From the NCBI GenBank assembly GCA_009840065.1, contig VXON01000174.1, positions 1 to 6,229 on the forward strand: a stretch of 6,229 nucleotides of DNA. The letters run 5' to 3'. Origin of the DNA: Cenarchaeum sp. SB0662_bin_33 (lineage in GTDB: Archaea; Thermoproteota; Nitrososphaeria; Nitrososphaerales; Nitrosopumilaceae). The notes below the pieces were generated by a model, which was not told the origin of the DNA, did not search any database, and saw only the letters and a program-made list of their open reading frames with translations. How positions within the stretch are numbered: position 1 is the stretch's first letter; each line of letters opens with the position of its first letter. Below are positions 1 through 4,839 of the stretch, in pieces. The translations under genes and the position numbers were made by a program.

Positions 1-4
1 ACAC

Positions 5-1330
5 CTACCAAAAGTCGTCCAGCACCTGTAGTGTCTCATACTCTTTGATGGGGTTAGCTCTCATTATTTTTAATCTGGATATATCCCTATCAAAGAGGGC
101 ATCCTGAAACCAGTCCATTAATAAGCGGGCACGTTTGGACATGGAGGGCATCTTCTTCAAATACACATTTCTCCACAGCAACCACGCCATCATTCCACGT
201 ATATTCAATCCAAAAATGGATACTATGCCCGTTCGTTTGCCAATTACTGCCATTTGTCCCCGGGGCGCATATGTGAACTTTTCCATTGAATTGTTTTTTA
301 TTAATGAGTATAGATTGGCAGCTATCCTCTTGGCCTGCGCTTCGGCTAATTGGGCGGTAGGTGGAAATGGTTTTTGTGTAGAAGTATCTATGCATAGTGC
401 GCAATCACCGGCTGCAAATACACCCTTGTATCCGTCAGCCTCTAAATATTCATTTATTATTATTTTTCCCTTCTCTGTCTTGAATATTGACCGCTTTACA
501 GTGTTCGTAGGAGTAACACCTGCCGTCCATATTACCGTCTTTGTATGTAAGATGTCTGTTGTCTGATCATCCAAATTCTTAGTAGTCACAATATTCCCAT
601 CAAACCCAGTTACTGCGGTTCGGAGGTTTATCTCTATGCCTCTCTGTATCATTTGATTTTGTGTAAATTCTGCTAGTTTTGGGGAAAACCCGGGCAGGAT
701 TGCCGGCAGGGCTTCCAGTACCTTTACAGATATGTCATTCATAATTATTTTGGGATAATATTTTATAGCATCATTTAGAAAATCATTTAACTCCCCCGCA
801 GTCTCTATCCCTGCAAAACCACCTCCAACAATGACAATGGTCAATAAACTTTTTCTCGTATCCGGATCAGGTTCATTATTGGCCTGCTCCAGCATGTCGA
901 TAATACGGTTACGCACGATAACTGCATCATTTAATGTCTTCATTCTAAAGGCATTATTCTCTAAATCGTTCATACCAAAAAAGTTGGTCTCGCTACCCAA
1001 GGCCACCACCAAATAATCATATTCCAGTGTGATGCCAGGTTTTTCAGGTGTGCCCCACAAACTCACCTGACGGGTAACGGGGTCTATGTGCCTTACCCTT
1101 CCCTCATAAAATGTTACCTTCTTGATTATGGTCCTTATTGGTATGACTATATTTCTAGTCTGAACTGTGCCAGAGGCGACCTGGGGTAACATGGGTGTGA
1201 ACAACAAAAAATTGTCTTCACTGACCAGTATGATCTCGATATCTGTGCTTTTGGAGAGTTTTTTTTGAAGATGTTTTGCGCATTCAACGCCAGCAAAACC
1301 GCCACCCAGTATAATAATTTTTTTTTTCAT
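5..1330 (-). CDS. Type II NADH dehydrogenase-like FAD/NAD(P)-binding oxidoreductase
   Basis: This 441-residue protein is a two-dinucleotide-binding-domain flavoprotein of the NDH-2 type, a family that oxidises NADH with FAD and passes electrons to membrane quinone without pumping protons. An N-terminal GGGFAG (residues 9-14) after a hydrophobic beta strand is the FAD-binding Rossmann motif, and a second GGGFAG (169-174) followed by an acidic residue is the NAD(P)H site. VFAAGDC (304-310) is the C-terminal FAD-contact motif. PPTAQLAEAQA (323-333) matches the AQxAxQ-type segment that lines the flavin/quinone pocket. The C-terminal part (about 376-400) has a hydrophobic Trp-rich stretch followed by basic residues, as expected for peripheral membrane attachment. 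Length is normal for the family. The ATG is fixed by the FAD motif beginning only nine residues in. The quinone-reductase role is inferred; sulfide:quinone reductase is less likely because the paired redox cysteines of that family are not seen. Confidence 0.9.
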   Translation of the reverse strand: MKKKIIILGGGFAGVECAKHLQKKLSKSTDIEIILVSEDNFLLFTPMLPQVASGTVQTRNIVIPIRTIIKKVTFYEGRVRHIDPVTRQVSLWGTPEKPGITLEYDYLVVALGSETNFFGMNDLENNAFRMKTLNDAVIVRNRIIDMLEQANNEPDPDTRKSLLTIVIVGGGFAGIETAGELNDFLNDAIKYYPKIIMNDISVKVLEALPAILPGFSPKLAEFTQNQMIQRGIEINLRTAVTGFDGNIVTTKNLDDQTTDILHTKTVIWTAGVTPTNTVKRSIFKTEKGKIIINEYLEADGYKGVFAAGDCALCIDTSTQKPFPPTAQLAEAQAKRIAANLYSLIKNNSMEKFTYAPRGQMAVIGKRTGIVSIFGLNIRGMMAWLLWRNVYLKKMPSMSKRARLLMDWFQDALFDRDISRLKIMRANPIKEYETLQVLDDFW

Positions 1331-1389
1331 GTCGACCAGTAATTTTGGGGCGCCCTAGTGTAACAGCTCCCATCTACTCGTGGTATGCT

Positions 1390-1397
1390 GTATATCT
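1390..1397 (-). promoter_or_regulatory. Possible TATA element for the NDH-2-like gene
   Basis: Read on the minus strand this is AGATATAC. It would place transcription start near 1368, giving a leader of about 37 bases. The bases exactly 25-26 upstream of the ATG are GC-rich (the GGGCGCCC palindrome lies there), so a leaderless start like those of the neighbouring genes is unlikely. No strong Shine-Dalgarno sequence is visible. A second AT-rich candidate at 1450-1457 would give a much longer leader. Confidence 0.3.
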
Positions 1398-1535
1398 TAT
1401 TCTGACCTCCATGTGCATGCATGATTAGATTGTAGATGTAAAGTTCTTGTATATATTTGCCTATGACAACAACAATCCTGTTATCTTTACGCTAGGGGTT
1501 AGTTCACGTTTGATGACTATTATACTAGTCTGACA

Positions 1536-1549
1536 TGTCCCTCAGGACA
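1536..1549. repeat. Short inverted repeat upstream of Hsp20
   Basis: TGTCC (1536-1540), a four-base spacer CTCA, and GGACA (1545-1549) form a perfect 5-bp inverted repeat. A third TGTCC occurs at 1561-1565. The repeat lies about 23 bases upstream of the Hsp20 TATA element, where an archaeal activator or repressor could bind. At five base pairs per arm, chance cannot be excluded. Confidence 0.3.
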
Positions 1550-1571
1550 AACTTACACCATGTCCGTATAC

Positions 1572-1579
1572 TTTATATT
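1572..1579 (+). promoter_or_regulatory. TATA element for Hsp20
   Basis: TTTATATT lies about 29 bases (centre to start) ahead of the ATG at 1605, with almost no leader. It falls inside the longer open frame that begins at 1560, which argues against using that upstream ATG as the start. A second AT-rich segment, ATATTTAT at 1585-1592, would fit the next ATG (1611) less well. Confidence 0.5.
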
Positions 1580-1604
1580 ATGTCATATTTATTACATAAA
1601 TAAG

Positions 1605-2036
1605 ATGAAAATGACAATATTTGAAGAATTTGACAGAATCTTCGACAGCATGGTCAACAACTCGTCGTTGATGGCCAACCCCATCTGGTATGGATGCCGC
1701 GTTGTGGTAGGGCCTGATGGTCCGCCAGCCATACAGGAATTTGGAAATTTACAGGGCAACACAGTTGAAGTGGATGTAATACCAAATGAAGAAAAGAGTG
1801 AAGTAAAGATGGTCGCAGAAATACCAGGTGTTGTAAAGGATGAAATACAGGTCTCTGTTGATGAAAACGTCCTGGTAATTGATGCAATACGTAGTGATAA
1901 AAAATACCACGCCAGTGTGCCGATTCAGTATCCAATTGTTGAGGATAGTGTAAAGGCATCGTACAAAAACGGCATTCTGGAGATAGTCTTTAGTACGGAG
2001 AGTAGGCCAAAGGGCAAACAAATAAGGGTAGAATAA
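1605..2036 (+). CDS. Small heat shock protein, Hsp20/alpha-crystallin family
   Basis: This is a 143-residue small heat shock protein, an ATP-independent cytosolic chaperone that holds unfolding proteins for later refolding. The N-terminal arm (FEEFDRIFDSM) is amphipathic. It is followed by a segment WYGCRVVVGPDGPP that resembles the linker of archaeal Hsp20 proteins. The alpha-crystallin domain runs from about residue 53 to 133 and contains the signature ASYKNGIL (118-125), the A-x-x-x-N-G-x-L motif. The C-terminal IRV (140-142) fits the I-x-I/V motif used for oligomer assembly. An in-frame ATG at 1560 would add 15 residues, but that extension is not Hsp20-like and contains the likely TATA box, so 1605 is preferred; 1611 is a close alternative. 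The gene is convergent with the ferredoxin gene and has its own T-rich terminator. Family assignment is very secure; the exact start is not. Confidence 0.92.
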   Translation: MKMTIFEEFDRIFDSMVNNSSLMANPIWYGCRVVVGPDGPPAIQEFGNLQGNTVEVDVIPNEEKSEVKMVAEIPGVVKDEIQVSVDENVLVIDAIRSDKKYHASVPIQYPIVEDSVKASYKNGILEIVFSTESRPKGKQIRVE

Positions 2037-2058
2037 CCCTTTTTTTATTATTTATTTT
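2037..2058 (+). terminator. T-rich terminator after Hsp20
   Basis: Immediately after the TAA stop comes a run of seven T (2040-2046) followed by more T-rich sequence to about 2058. Archaeal RNA polymerase terminates on such oligo-T tracts without needing a hairpin. Confidence 0.65.
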
Positions 2059-2122
2059 AAGCACAGTATCCGTCATTGCGCAGCCTGTATTATGTAGATT
2101 TTAGTTTATTAATATACACGTA

Positions 2123-2151
2123 ATATAAAAACAAAAGAAAAAAACTAAAAA
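2123..2151 (-). terminator. T-rich terminator after the ferredoxin gene
   Basis: On the minus strand, directly after the ferredoxin stop codon, there are successive T tracts of 5 (2147-2151), 7 (2138-2144), 4 (2133-2136) and 4-5 (2127-2131) bases. This is a strong archaeal oligo-T terminator, facing the Hsp20 terminator across the convergent spacer. Confidence 0.7.
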
Positions 2152-2451
2152 TTAAGATGCGAGTTCGTCCCAACCCTTTACGAAGAGACCATTTTCACGT
2201 AGTGGGATTGGTTGTCCAACAGTAAACTCCGTTGGTCTCATCCAAAAGATTGCCTTTGTGGGACATACACCAATGCATGCGCCATCAGAGATGCATCTCT
2301 CTGGATAAAAGACGAATGCTTTGCTTCGGCTCCAGCCTTCAACAGACTTGATTCTGAGAACATCAGGTCCTAGTGCAGTGCAGACTTGTACACATAGTGC
2401 ACAACCAATACACATTGCGTCGTTGATATCTGGTAGTATTGCTACTGGCAT
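2152..2451 (-). CDS. Two-cluster ferredoxin with an Asp in the second cluster motif
   Basis: This 99-residue ferredoxin carries two iron-sulfur motifs. The first is C14-x2-C17-x2-C20-x3-C24 (CIGCALCVQVC). The second is C53-x2-D56-x2-C59-x3-C63-P (CISDGACIGVCP), where Asp replaces the second cysteine. The second motif closely resembles the CIADGSC...CP motif of Sulfolobus zinc ferredoxin and the Asp14 site of Pyrococcus furiosus ferredoxin, which hold a [3Fe-4S] or exchangeable cluster. The order of the two motifs is reversed relative to Sulfolobus, and the N-terminal His-rich zinc extension is absent. It is probably a cytosolic low-potential electron carrier for 2-oxoacid oxidoreductases, complex I-like or biosynthetic enzymes; the partner is inferred. 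An upstream in-frame TTG at 2460 is possible, but ATG 2451 is preferred because the TATA element lies 26 bases before it. Confidence 0.93.
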   Translation of the reverse strand: MPVAILPDINDAMCIGCALCVQVCTALGPDVLRIKSVEGWSRSKAFVFYPERCISDGACIGVCPTKAIFWMRPTEFTVGQPIPLRENGLFVKGWDELAS

Positions 2452-2473
2452 ACTGTACAAAGTGCTGTTTTAG

Positions 2474-2481
2474 TTAATATA
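2474..2481 (-). promoter_or_regulatory. TATA element of the ferredoxin gene
   Basis: Read on the minus strand this is TATATTAA, centred 26.5 bases upstream of the ATG at 2451. Transcription would start at or next to the start codon, so the mRNA is predicted to be leaderless. This spacing decides the choice of ATG 2451 over TTG 2460. Confidence 0.6.
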
Positions 2482-2503
2482 GCTTGCCGTAATTTTGGTT
2501 CCC

Positions 2504-2535
2504 ATAACACCGTTTAAAACTATTAACGGCGTTAT
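2504..2535. repeat. 11-bp inverted repeat upstream of the ferredoxin promoter
   Basis: ATAACACCGTT (2504-2514) and AACGGCGTTAT (2525-2535) are reverse complements with one mismatch, separated by ten bases. It is the best inverted repeat noticed in the window. It lies 23 bases upstream of the ferredoxin TATA element, and its right arm touches the plus-strand TATA-like sequence at 2532-2539. An operator or activator site serving the divergent pair is a reasonable inference; a hairpin in a transcript is also possible, the mismatch becoming a G-U pair on the minus strand. Confidence 0.55.
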
Positions 2536-2539
2536 ATTG
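2532..2539 (+). promoter_or_regulatory. Candidate TATA element for a small plus-strand RNA
   Basis: TTATATTG is centred 25.5 bases before G2561, the first base of a self-complementary segment. The spacing equals that of the protein-gene promoters in this window. No plus-strand protein gene follows, so if it is active it drives a noncoding RNA. Confidence 0.35.
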
Positions 2540-2560
2540 AAAGTTATGTAAAAGTGAAAC

Positions 2561-2617
2561 GGATTGTTGCGTAATATGATGCGCAGTGAGACTGCATACT
2601 AGCCGACGCAATTTCCC
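2561..2617 (+). ncRNA. Candidate small structured RNA (unrecognised)
   Basis: The segment can fold into one nested stem. GGA (2561-2563) pairs with TCC (2614-2616). TTGCGT (2567-2572) pairs with ACGCAA (2606-2611). Inside, GCAGT (2583-2587) pairs with ACTGC (2591-2595) across a GAG loop, extended by AT/AT beyond a two-base bulge. A TATA-like element sits about 25 bases upstream and T-rich tracts (2621-2624, 2635-2638, 2642-2646) follow. It matches no RNA family recognised here: there is no tRNA T-loop and no paired C and D boxes. The only start codons inside give an eight-codon frame. Existence of a transcript is inference from promoter, fold and terminator being in the right order. Confidence 0.3.
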
Positions 2618-2650
2618 TAATTTTATCGATATATTTTATGATTTTTGTTC
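2618..2650 (+). terminator. T-rich stretch that could end the candidate small RNA
   Basis: T tracts at 2621-2624, 2635-2638 and 2642-2646 follow the self-complementary segment. They could terminate plus-strand transcription in an archaeon. The whole stretch 2618-2682 is very AT-rich, so the signal is not specific. Confidence 0.3.
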
Positions 2651-2663
2651 TTTAATAAATATC

Positions 2664-2669
2664 AAAAAA
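2664..2669 (-). terminator. Possible oligo-T terminator of the RecA-fold-like gene
   Basis: Six A on the plus strand give TTTTTT on the minus strand, 54-59 bases beyond the stop codon of the gene ending at 2723, within an AT-rich stretch. Confidence 0.4.
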
Positions 2670-2722
2670 TTATTTATATATCAGAAGGTTTGATAGGGGT
2701 TTGAATTGCCCGGATGTGGTCT

Positions 2723-3256
2723 TTAAACCACTTTTTTCAATCTTGCAGTATCATCTATTACATCTAGTACATATGTGGTACTTGTCAGGCTAGTATGACT
2801 GCCTGGAATCTTCCATTTACCTGTTGGTTTTTTTGTTATGGCGGCGGATACAACCCGGGTATTGACAGTGACCCCCAATGAGGTCATTAACATTATGGAG
2901 TGGAGTGCCAGACTCCGGCGTTTCAACGTGGTTGTCATTCCGTTTAATGAGTCTATTATAATCAGGTATTCATGTGTGGATGTGATTTGTACTATACTTG
3001 TAATCTCTTCTCTCCAGTCTGTTAGGCCTGGGCGCCGTATCAATACATTATTCGGCATTTCAAACACGCCCGAATTAACATAGCCACTATACAGCATATC
3101 AAAATCCAGATATATTATACCATGGTTGGTATGATGCGTCAATTTCTCTAAAAAAACACATTTTAAAAAGGGATCTGCACATAATATTACATCGGGGCCT
3201 GCTGCTTTGTGTAGTAAAAACTCATCAAGTATATGCTCTATATTCCGGGGCATCAT
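2723..3256 (-). CDS. RecA/KaiC-fold-like protein with a degenerate P-loop
   Basis: I do not recognise a named family. The 177-residue protein has the rhythm of a RecA/RadA/KaiC core. A first strand (PDVILC) leads to a broken Walker A, CADPFLKC (residues 26-33), where both glycines of GxxxxGK[ST] are lost although the lysine (K32) is kept. IIYLDFD (47-53) looks like strand 2. YLIIIDSLNGM (97-107) is a good Walker B with D102. A C-terminal WKIPGSHTSLTSTTYVLDV (148-166) resembles the PGG...S..T strand region late in RadA. It is shorter than RadA (about 230 for the core) and has no DNA-binding N-domain. By analogy with Elongator subunits Elp4-6, it may be a non-hydrolysing structural RecA-fold protein; that is inference. 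ATG 3253 is an equally possible start. It is divergent from the class V enzyme gene, sharing a 62-base spacer. Confidence 0.7.
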   Translation of the reverse strand: MMPRNIEHILDEFLLHKAAGPDVILCADPFLKCVFLEKLTHHTNHGIIYLDFDMLYSGYVNSGVFEMPNNVLIRRPGLTDWREEITSIVQITSTHEYLIIIDSLNGMTTTLKRRSLALHSIMLMTSLGVTVNTRVVSAAITKKPTGKWKIPGSHTSLTSTTYVLDVIDDTARLKKVV

Positions 3257-3277
3257 ACTTTTATTTTGCAGATTACC

Positions 3278-3285
3278 AAATAAAC
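3278..3285 (-). promoter_or_regulatory. Weak TATA element of the RecA-fold-like gene
   Basis: Read on the minus strand this is GTTTATTT, centred 25.5 bases before the ATG at 3256. It fits the leaderless spacing seen elsewhere but is a poorer TATA match. Confidence 0.4.
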
Positions 3286-3290
3286 CTGTA

Positions 3291-3298
3291 TTATATTA
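3291..3298 (+). promoter_or_regulatory. TATA element of the class V PLP enzyme gene
   Basis: TTATATTA is centred 24.5 bases before ATG 3319. It belongs to three tandem TTATA pentamers (3291-3305). The rightmost TTATATAA (3301-3308) would place the start near 3330, between ATG 3319 and ATG 3337, so the start codon is not fully decided. Confidence 0.5.
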
Positions 3299-3318
3299 TA
3301 TTATATAACGACAGTCAG

Positions 3319-4482
3319 ATGTATGCTGTATACCTAATGCTCAATAATACAGAATCTGATTATTATGAAGAATTTCCCAACACGGGCCGCATATACCTAA
3401 ACAACGCTTCAGTATCCCGAATGCCAACCTCTGCAATTACTGCAGTCTCTGACTTTTTCATAAATTATAGTGATGCAGGGCCAGACTCAACGGTGGGTAG
3501 AGAGATGGTACTAGATATGGCACGACGGGTACGGCGCATTATATCAGATATGATACACTGCCAACCTGATGAGATCATACTGACACAGAGCACAACTGAT
3601 GGCGTAAACATTGTGGCCAACGGACTGGATATAAGGCCGCACAATAACATAATAATGCGTGATGTAGCGCATGAACACCATGCCAACTCTTTTCCTTGGC
3701 TCAGCCTACAGGCAGAACATAGAATCCTCAAAGTAAATCAAAATGGTCTGTTCAATATCAGGGATATGGAGTCATATGTAGATAATGATACAGCAGTAGT
3801 GGCCCTGACCCATGCTTTATACAACACAGGAGCCATACTGCCACTAGAGCGCATAGGTCGAATGCTGCAGGGTACCACGTATTTTTTTGTAGATGCAGCG
3901 CAGACTGTGGGAAATTTTGGCAGTTATGACTTTACAAAACTACACTGCGACTCCATGGCCTTTAATGGTTCAAAGTGGCTCTGCGGCCCGATGGGGACGG
4001 GTTTATTCTATTGTAGTAGGAAGGCCGCCTCCCGGTTGCGTCCTGTTGCCGTTGGCGGCGAGTCTGCAATAATATATGATGACACAAAGATAGCACACAA
4101 GAATATGCCGGATAGGTTTGAGGCCGGATACCGAAACTATGCTGGTCTAGCTGGTCTTGCAGCATCCCTGGAGTATATCACACGCATTGGTTTGGACACC
4201 ATACAGCACAAAAATAACAAGTTGAGCCAAGCGTTTAAGGACAACATATCAGATATGCGAAATATTACCATGTACGGGCCGACCGATGGGCACATAGGCA
4301 TTGTATCGTTCAACATAAACGGTCAAAAATCATCAGATGTTGTTAAAATACTGGAAAGCCGCGGCGTAATTGTGGCGGAGCGGGAGATCGGCGGACAGAA
4401 CATAGTACGAATATCGCCCCATTTTTACAATACATATAATGAGATGGATGCAACCATAGAGATTATCAAGAAACTTCTATGA
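3319..4482 (+). CDS. Class V aminotransferase-fold PLP enzyme (cysteine desulfurase-like)
   Basis: This 387-residue cytosolic protein is a fold-type I PLP enzyme of aminotransferase class V. Visible landmarks are: STTDG (91-95), which binds the PLP phosphate; HEHHAN (118-123), with the ring-stacking His near 121; DAAQ (192-195), where D192 contacts the pyridine nitrogen; GSKW (217-220), with the Schiff-base lysine K219; the glycine-rich GPMGTG (223-228); FEAGYRN (268-274); and IVRISPHFYNT (362-372), where R364 should bind the substrate carboxylate. It resembles the SufS/CsdB branch overall, but the loop before R364 (REIGGQN) lacks the catalytic sulfur-accepting cysteine of SufS/NifS enzymes. 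A cysteine desulfurase role is therefore doubtful; an epimerase, C-S lyase or another class V reaction fits as well. ATG 3337 is an alternative start. The end overlaps the opposite-strand Lrp-domain gene by six bases. Confidence 0.9.
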   Translation: MYAVYLMLNNTESDYYEEFPNTGRIYLNNASVSRMPTSAITAVSDFFINYSDAGPDSTVGREMVLDMARRVRRIISDMIHCQPDEIILTQSTTDGVNIVANGLDIRPHNNIIMRDVAHEHHANSFPWLSLQAEHRILKVNQNGLFNIRDMESYVDNDTAVVALTHALYNTGAILPLERIGRMLQGTTYFFVDAAQTVGNFGSYDFTKLHCDSMAFNGSKWLCGPMGTGLFYCSRKAASRLRPVAVGGESAIIYDDTKIAHKNMPDRFEAGYRNYAGLAGLAASLEYITRIGLDTIQHKNNKLSQAFKDNISDMRNITMYGPTDGHIGIVSFNINGQKSSDVVKILESRGVIVAEREIGGQNIVRISPHFYNTYNEMDATIEIIKKLL

Positions 4483-4740
4483 GCCTTCCTGTTCTTCTAT
4501 GACCATCATAGTTAATGTAGATTGAACCTTGGTTATCTTACGGATCTTGTTGGTTATTACAAATCGTAAATGCTCCGTATCATCGGTAGTTAGTTTTAAG
4601 ACAATATCATATACCCCATAGACACCCTGCAGTTCAAACTGTATGCTAGCGGGTTCTTCGGCTAGGACATCCTTTATATCATTTAGAACTGATTCGTCAG
4701 AACCCAAGTCAGAATTCAGTAGTACATACGCCGTTGGCAC
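4477..4740 (-). CDS. Stand-alone Lrp/AsnC ligand-binding (RAM) domain protein
   Basis: This 87-residue protein is the C-terminal effector domain of Lrp/AsnC regulators without the helix-turn-helix. The pattern is AYVLLNSDLGSDESVLNDIK for the first strand and helix, then GVYGVYDIVLKL (39-50) with the conserved G-x-YD-x-x segment, then a helix (DTEHLRFVITNKIRKI) and the last strand STLTMMVIEE (74-83). In full-length family members this domain dimerises and further oligomerises and binds amino acids at the interface. Stand-alone versions are common in archaea and probably sense amino acids or modulate full-length Lrp partners; the ligand is unknown. The start is a GTG, supported because no other in-frame start lies before an upstream stop and because a TATA box sits 24.5 bases ahead. 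It is divergent from the cyclase gene and overlaps the class V gene tail to tail. Confidence 0.9.
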   Translation of the reverse strand: MPTAYVLLNSDLGSDESVLNDIKDVLAEEPASIQFELQGVYGVYDIVLKLTTDDTEHLRFVITNKIRKITKVQSTLTMMVIEEQEGS

Positions 4741-4760
4741 AATATAATTACCAATAATTG

Positions 4761-4768
4761 ATATTTAA
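4761..4768 (-). promoter_or_regulatory. TATA element of the Lrp-domain gene
   Basis: Minus-strand TTAAATAT, centred 24.5 bases upstream of the GTG start at 4740. It is identical in sequence and in spacing to the box of the divergent cyclase gene. It predicts a leaderless mRNA that begins with GTG. Confidence 0.6.
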
Positions 4769-4811
4769 CTTTTAAGAATAATTCAGAAAATTCGTATTTT
4801 AAAAACATGTA

Positions 4812-4819
4812 TTAAATAT
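4812..4819 (+). promoter_or_regulatory. TATA element of the cyclase-family gene
   Basis: TTAAATAT, centred 24.5 bases upstream of ATG 4840. This favours 4840 over the in-frame ATG at 4831, which would lie only 12 bases after the box. It mirrors the minus-strand box at 4761-4768. Confidence 0.6.
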
Positions 4820-4839
4820 GAAATTATATTATGTGTAGC

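Larger units (their letters stand above)
1331..1604. other. Intergenic region between divergent NDH-2-like and Hsp20 genes
   Basis: These 274 bases separate two divergent genes. No convincing coding sequence was found; the longest plausible small frame, ATG at 1464, closes after 10 codons. The stretch holds several TATA-like segments (about 1390-1397, 1450-1457, 1519-1526, 1572-1579), a GGGCGCCC palindrome at 1348-1355, a TGCATGCA palindrome at 1414-1421, and the hairpin TGTCC-N4-GGACA at 1536-1549. It is longer than the other divergent spacers here, so it could hide a small RNA, but nothing recognisable was seen. Confidence 0.5.

Noticed and set aside
135..566. 143-codon plus-strand open frame inside the NDH-2-like gene
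   Set aside because: It lies wholly within a gene with clear FAD and NAD motifs on the other strand, and its translation shows no domain-like pattern.
1510..1533. C/D box small RNA suggested by TTGATGA (1510-1516) and CTGA (1530-1533)
   Set aside because: The first base of the C box is wrong, and no second C' and D pair follows at the expected distances.
1560..1604. 15-residue N-terminal extension of Hsp20 from ATG 1560
   Set aside because: The extension is not Hsp20-like and contains the likely TATA element; ATG 1605 follows that element with little or no leader.
1654..2021. Minus-strand frames of 101 and 90 codons opposite Hsp20
   Set aside because: Low-complexity, His/Leu/Pro- or aromatic-rich translations antisense to a secure Hsp20 gene; shadow frames.
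2694..2715. tRNA T-arm-like GGGGTTTGAATTGCCC
   Set aside because: The stem cannot form the required five pairs, no acceptor, D or anticodon arms are found around it, and the loop lacks the TTCRA pattern.
2838..3083. 81-codon plus-strand frame inside the RecA-fold-like gene
   Set aside because: Antisense to the better supported minus-strand gene, which has a promoter at the right distance and a Walker B motif.
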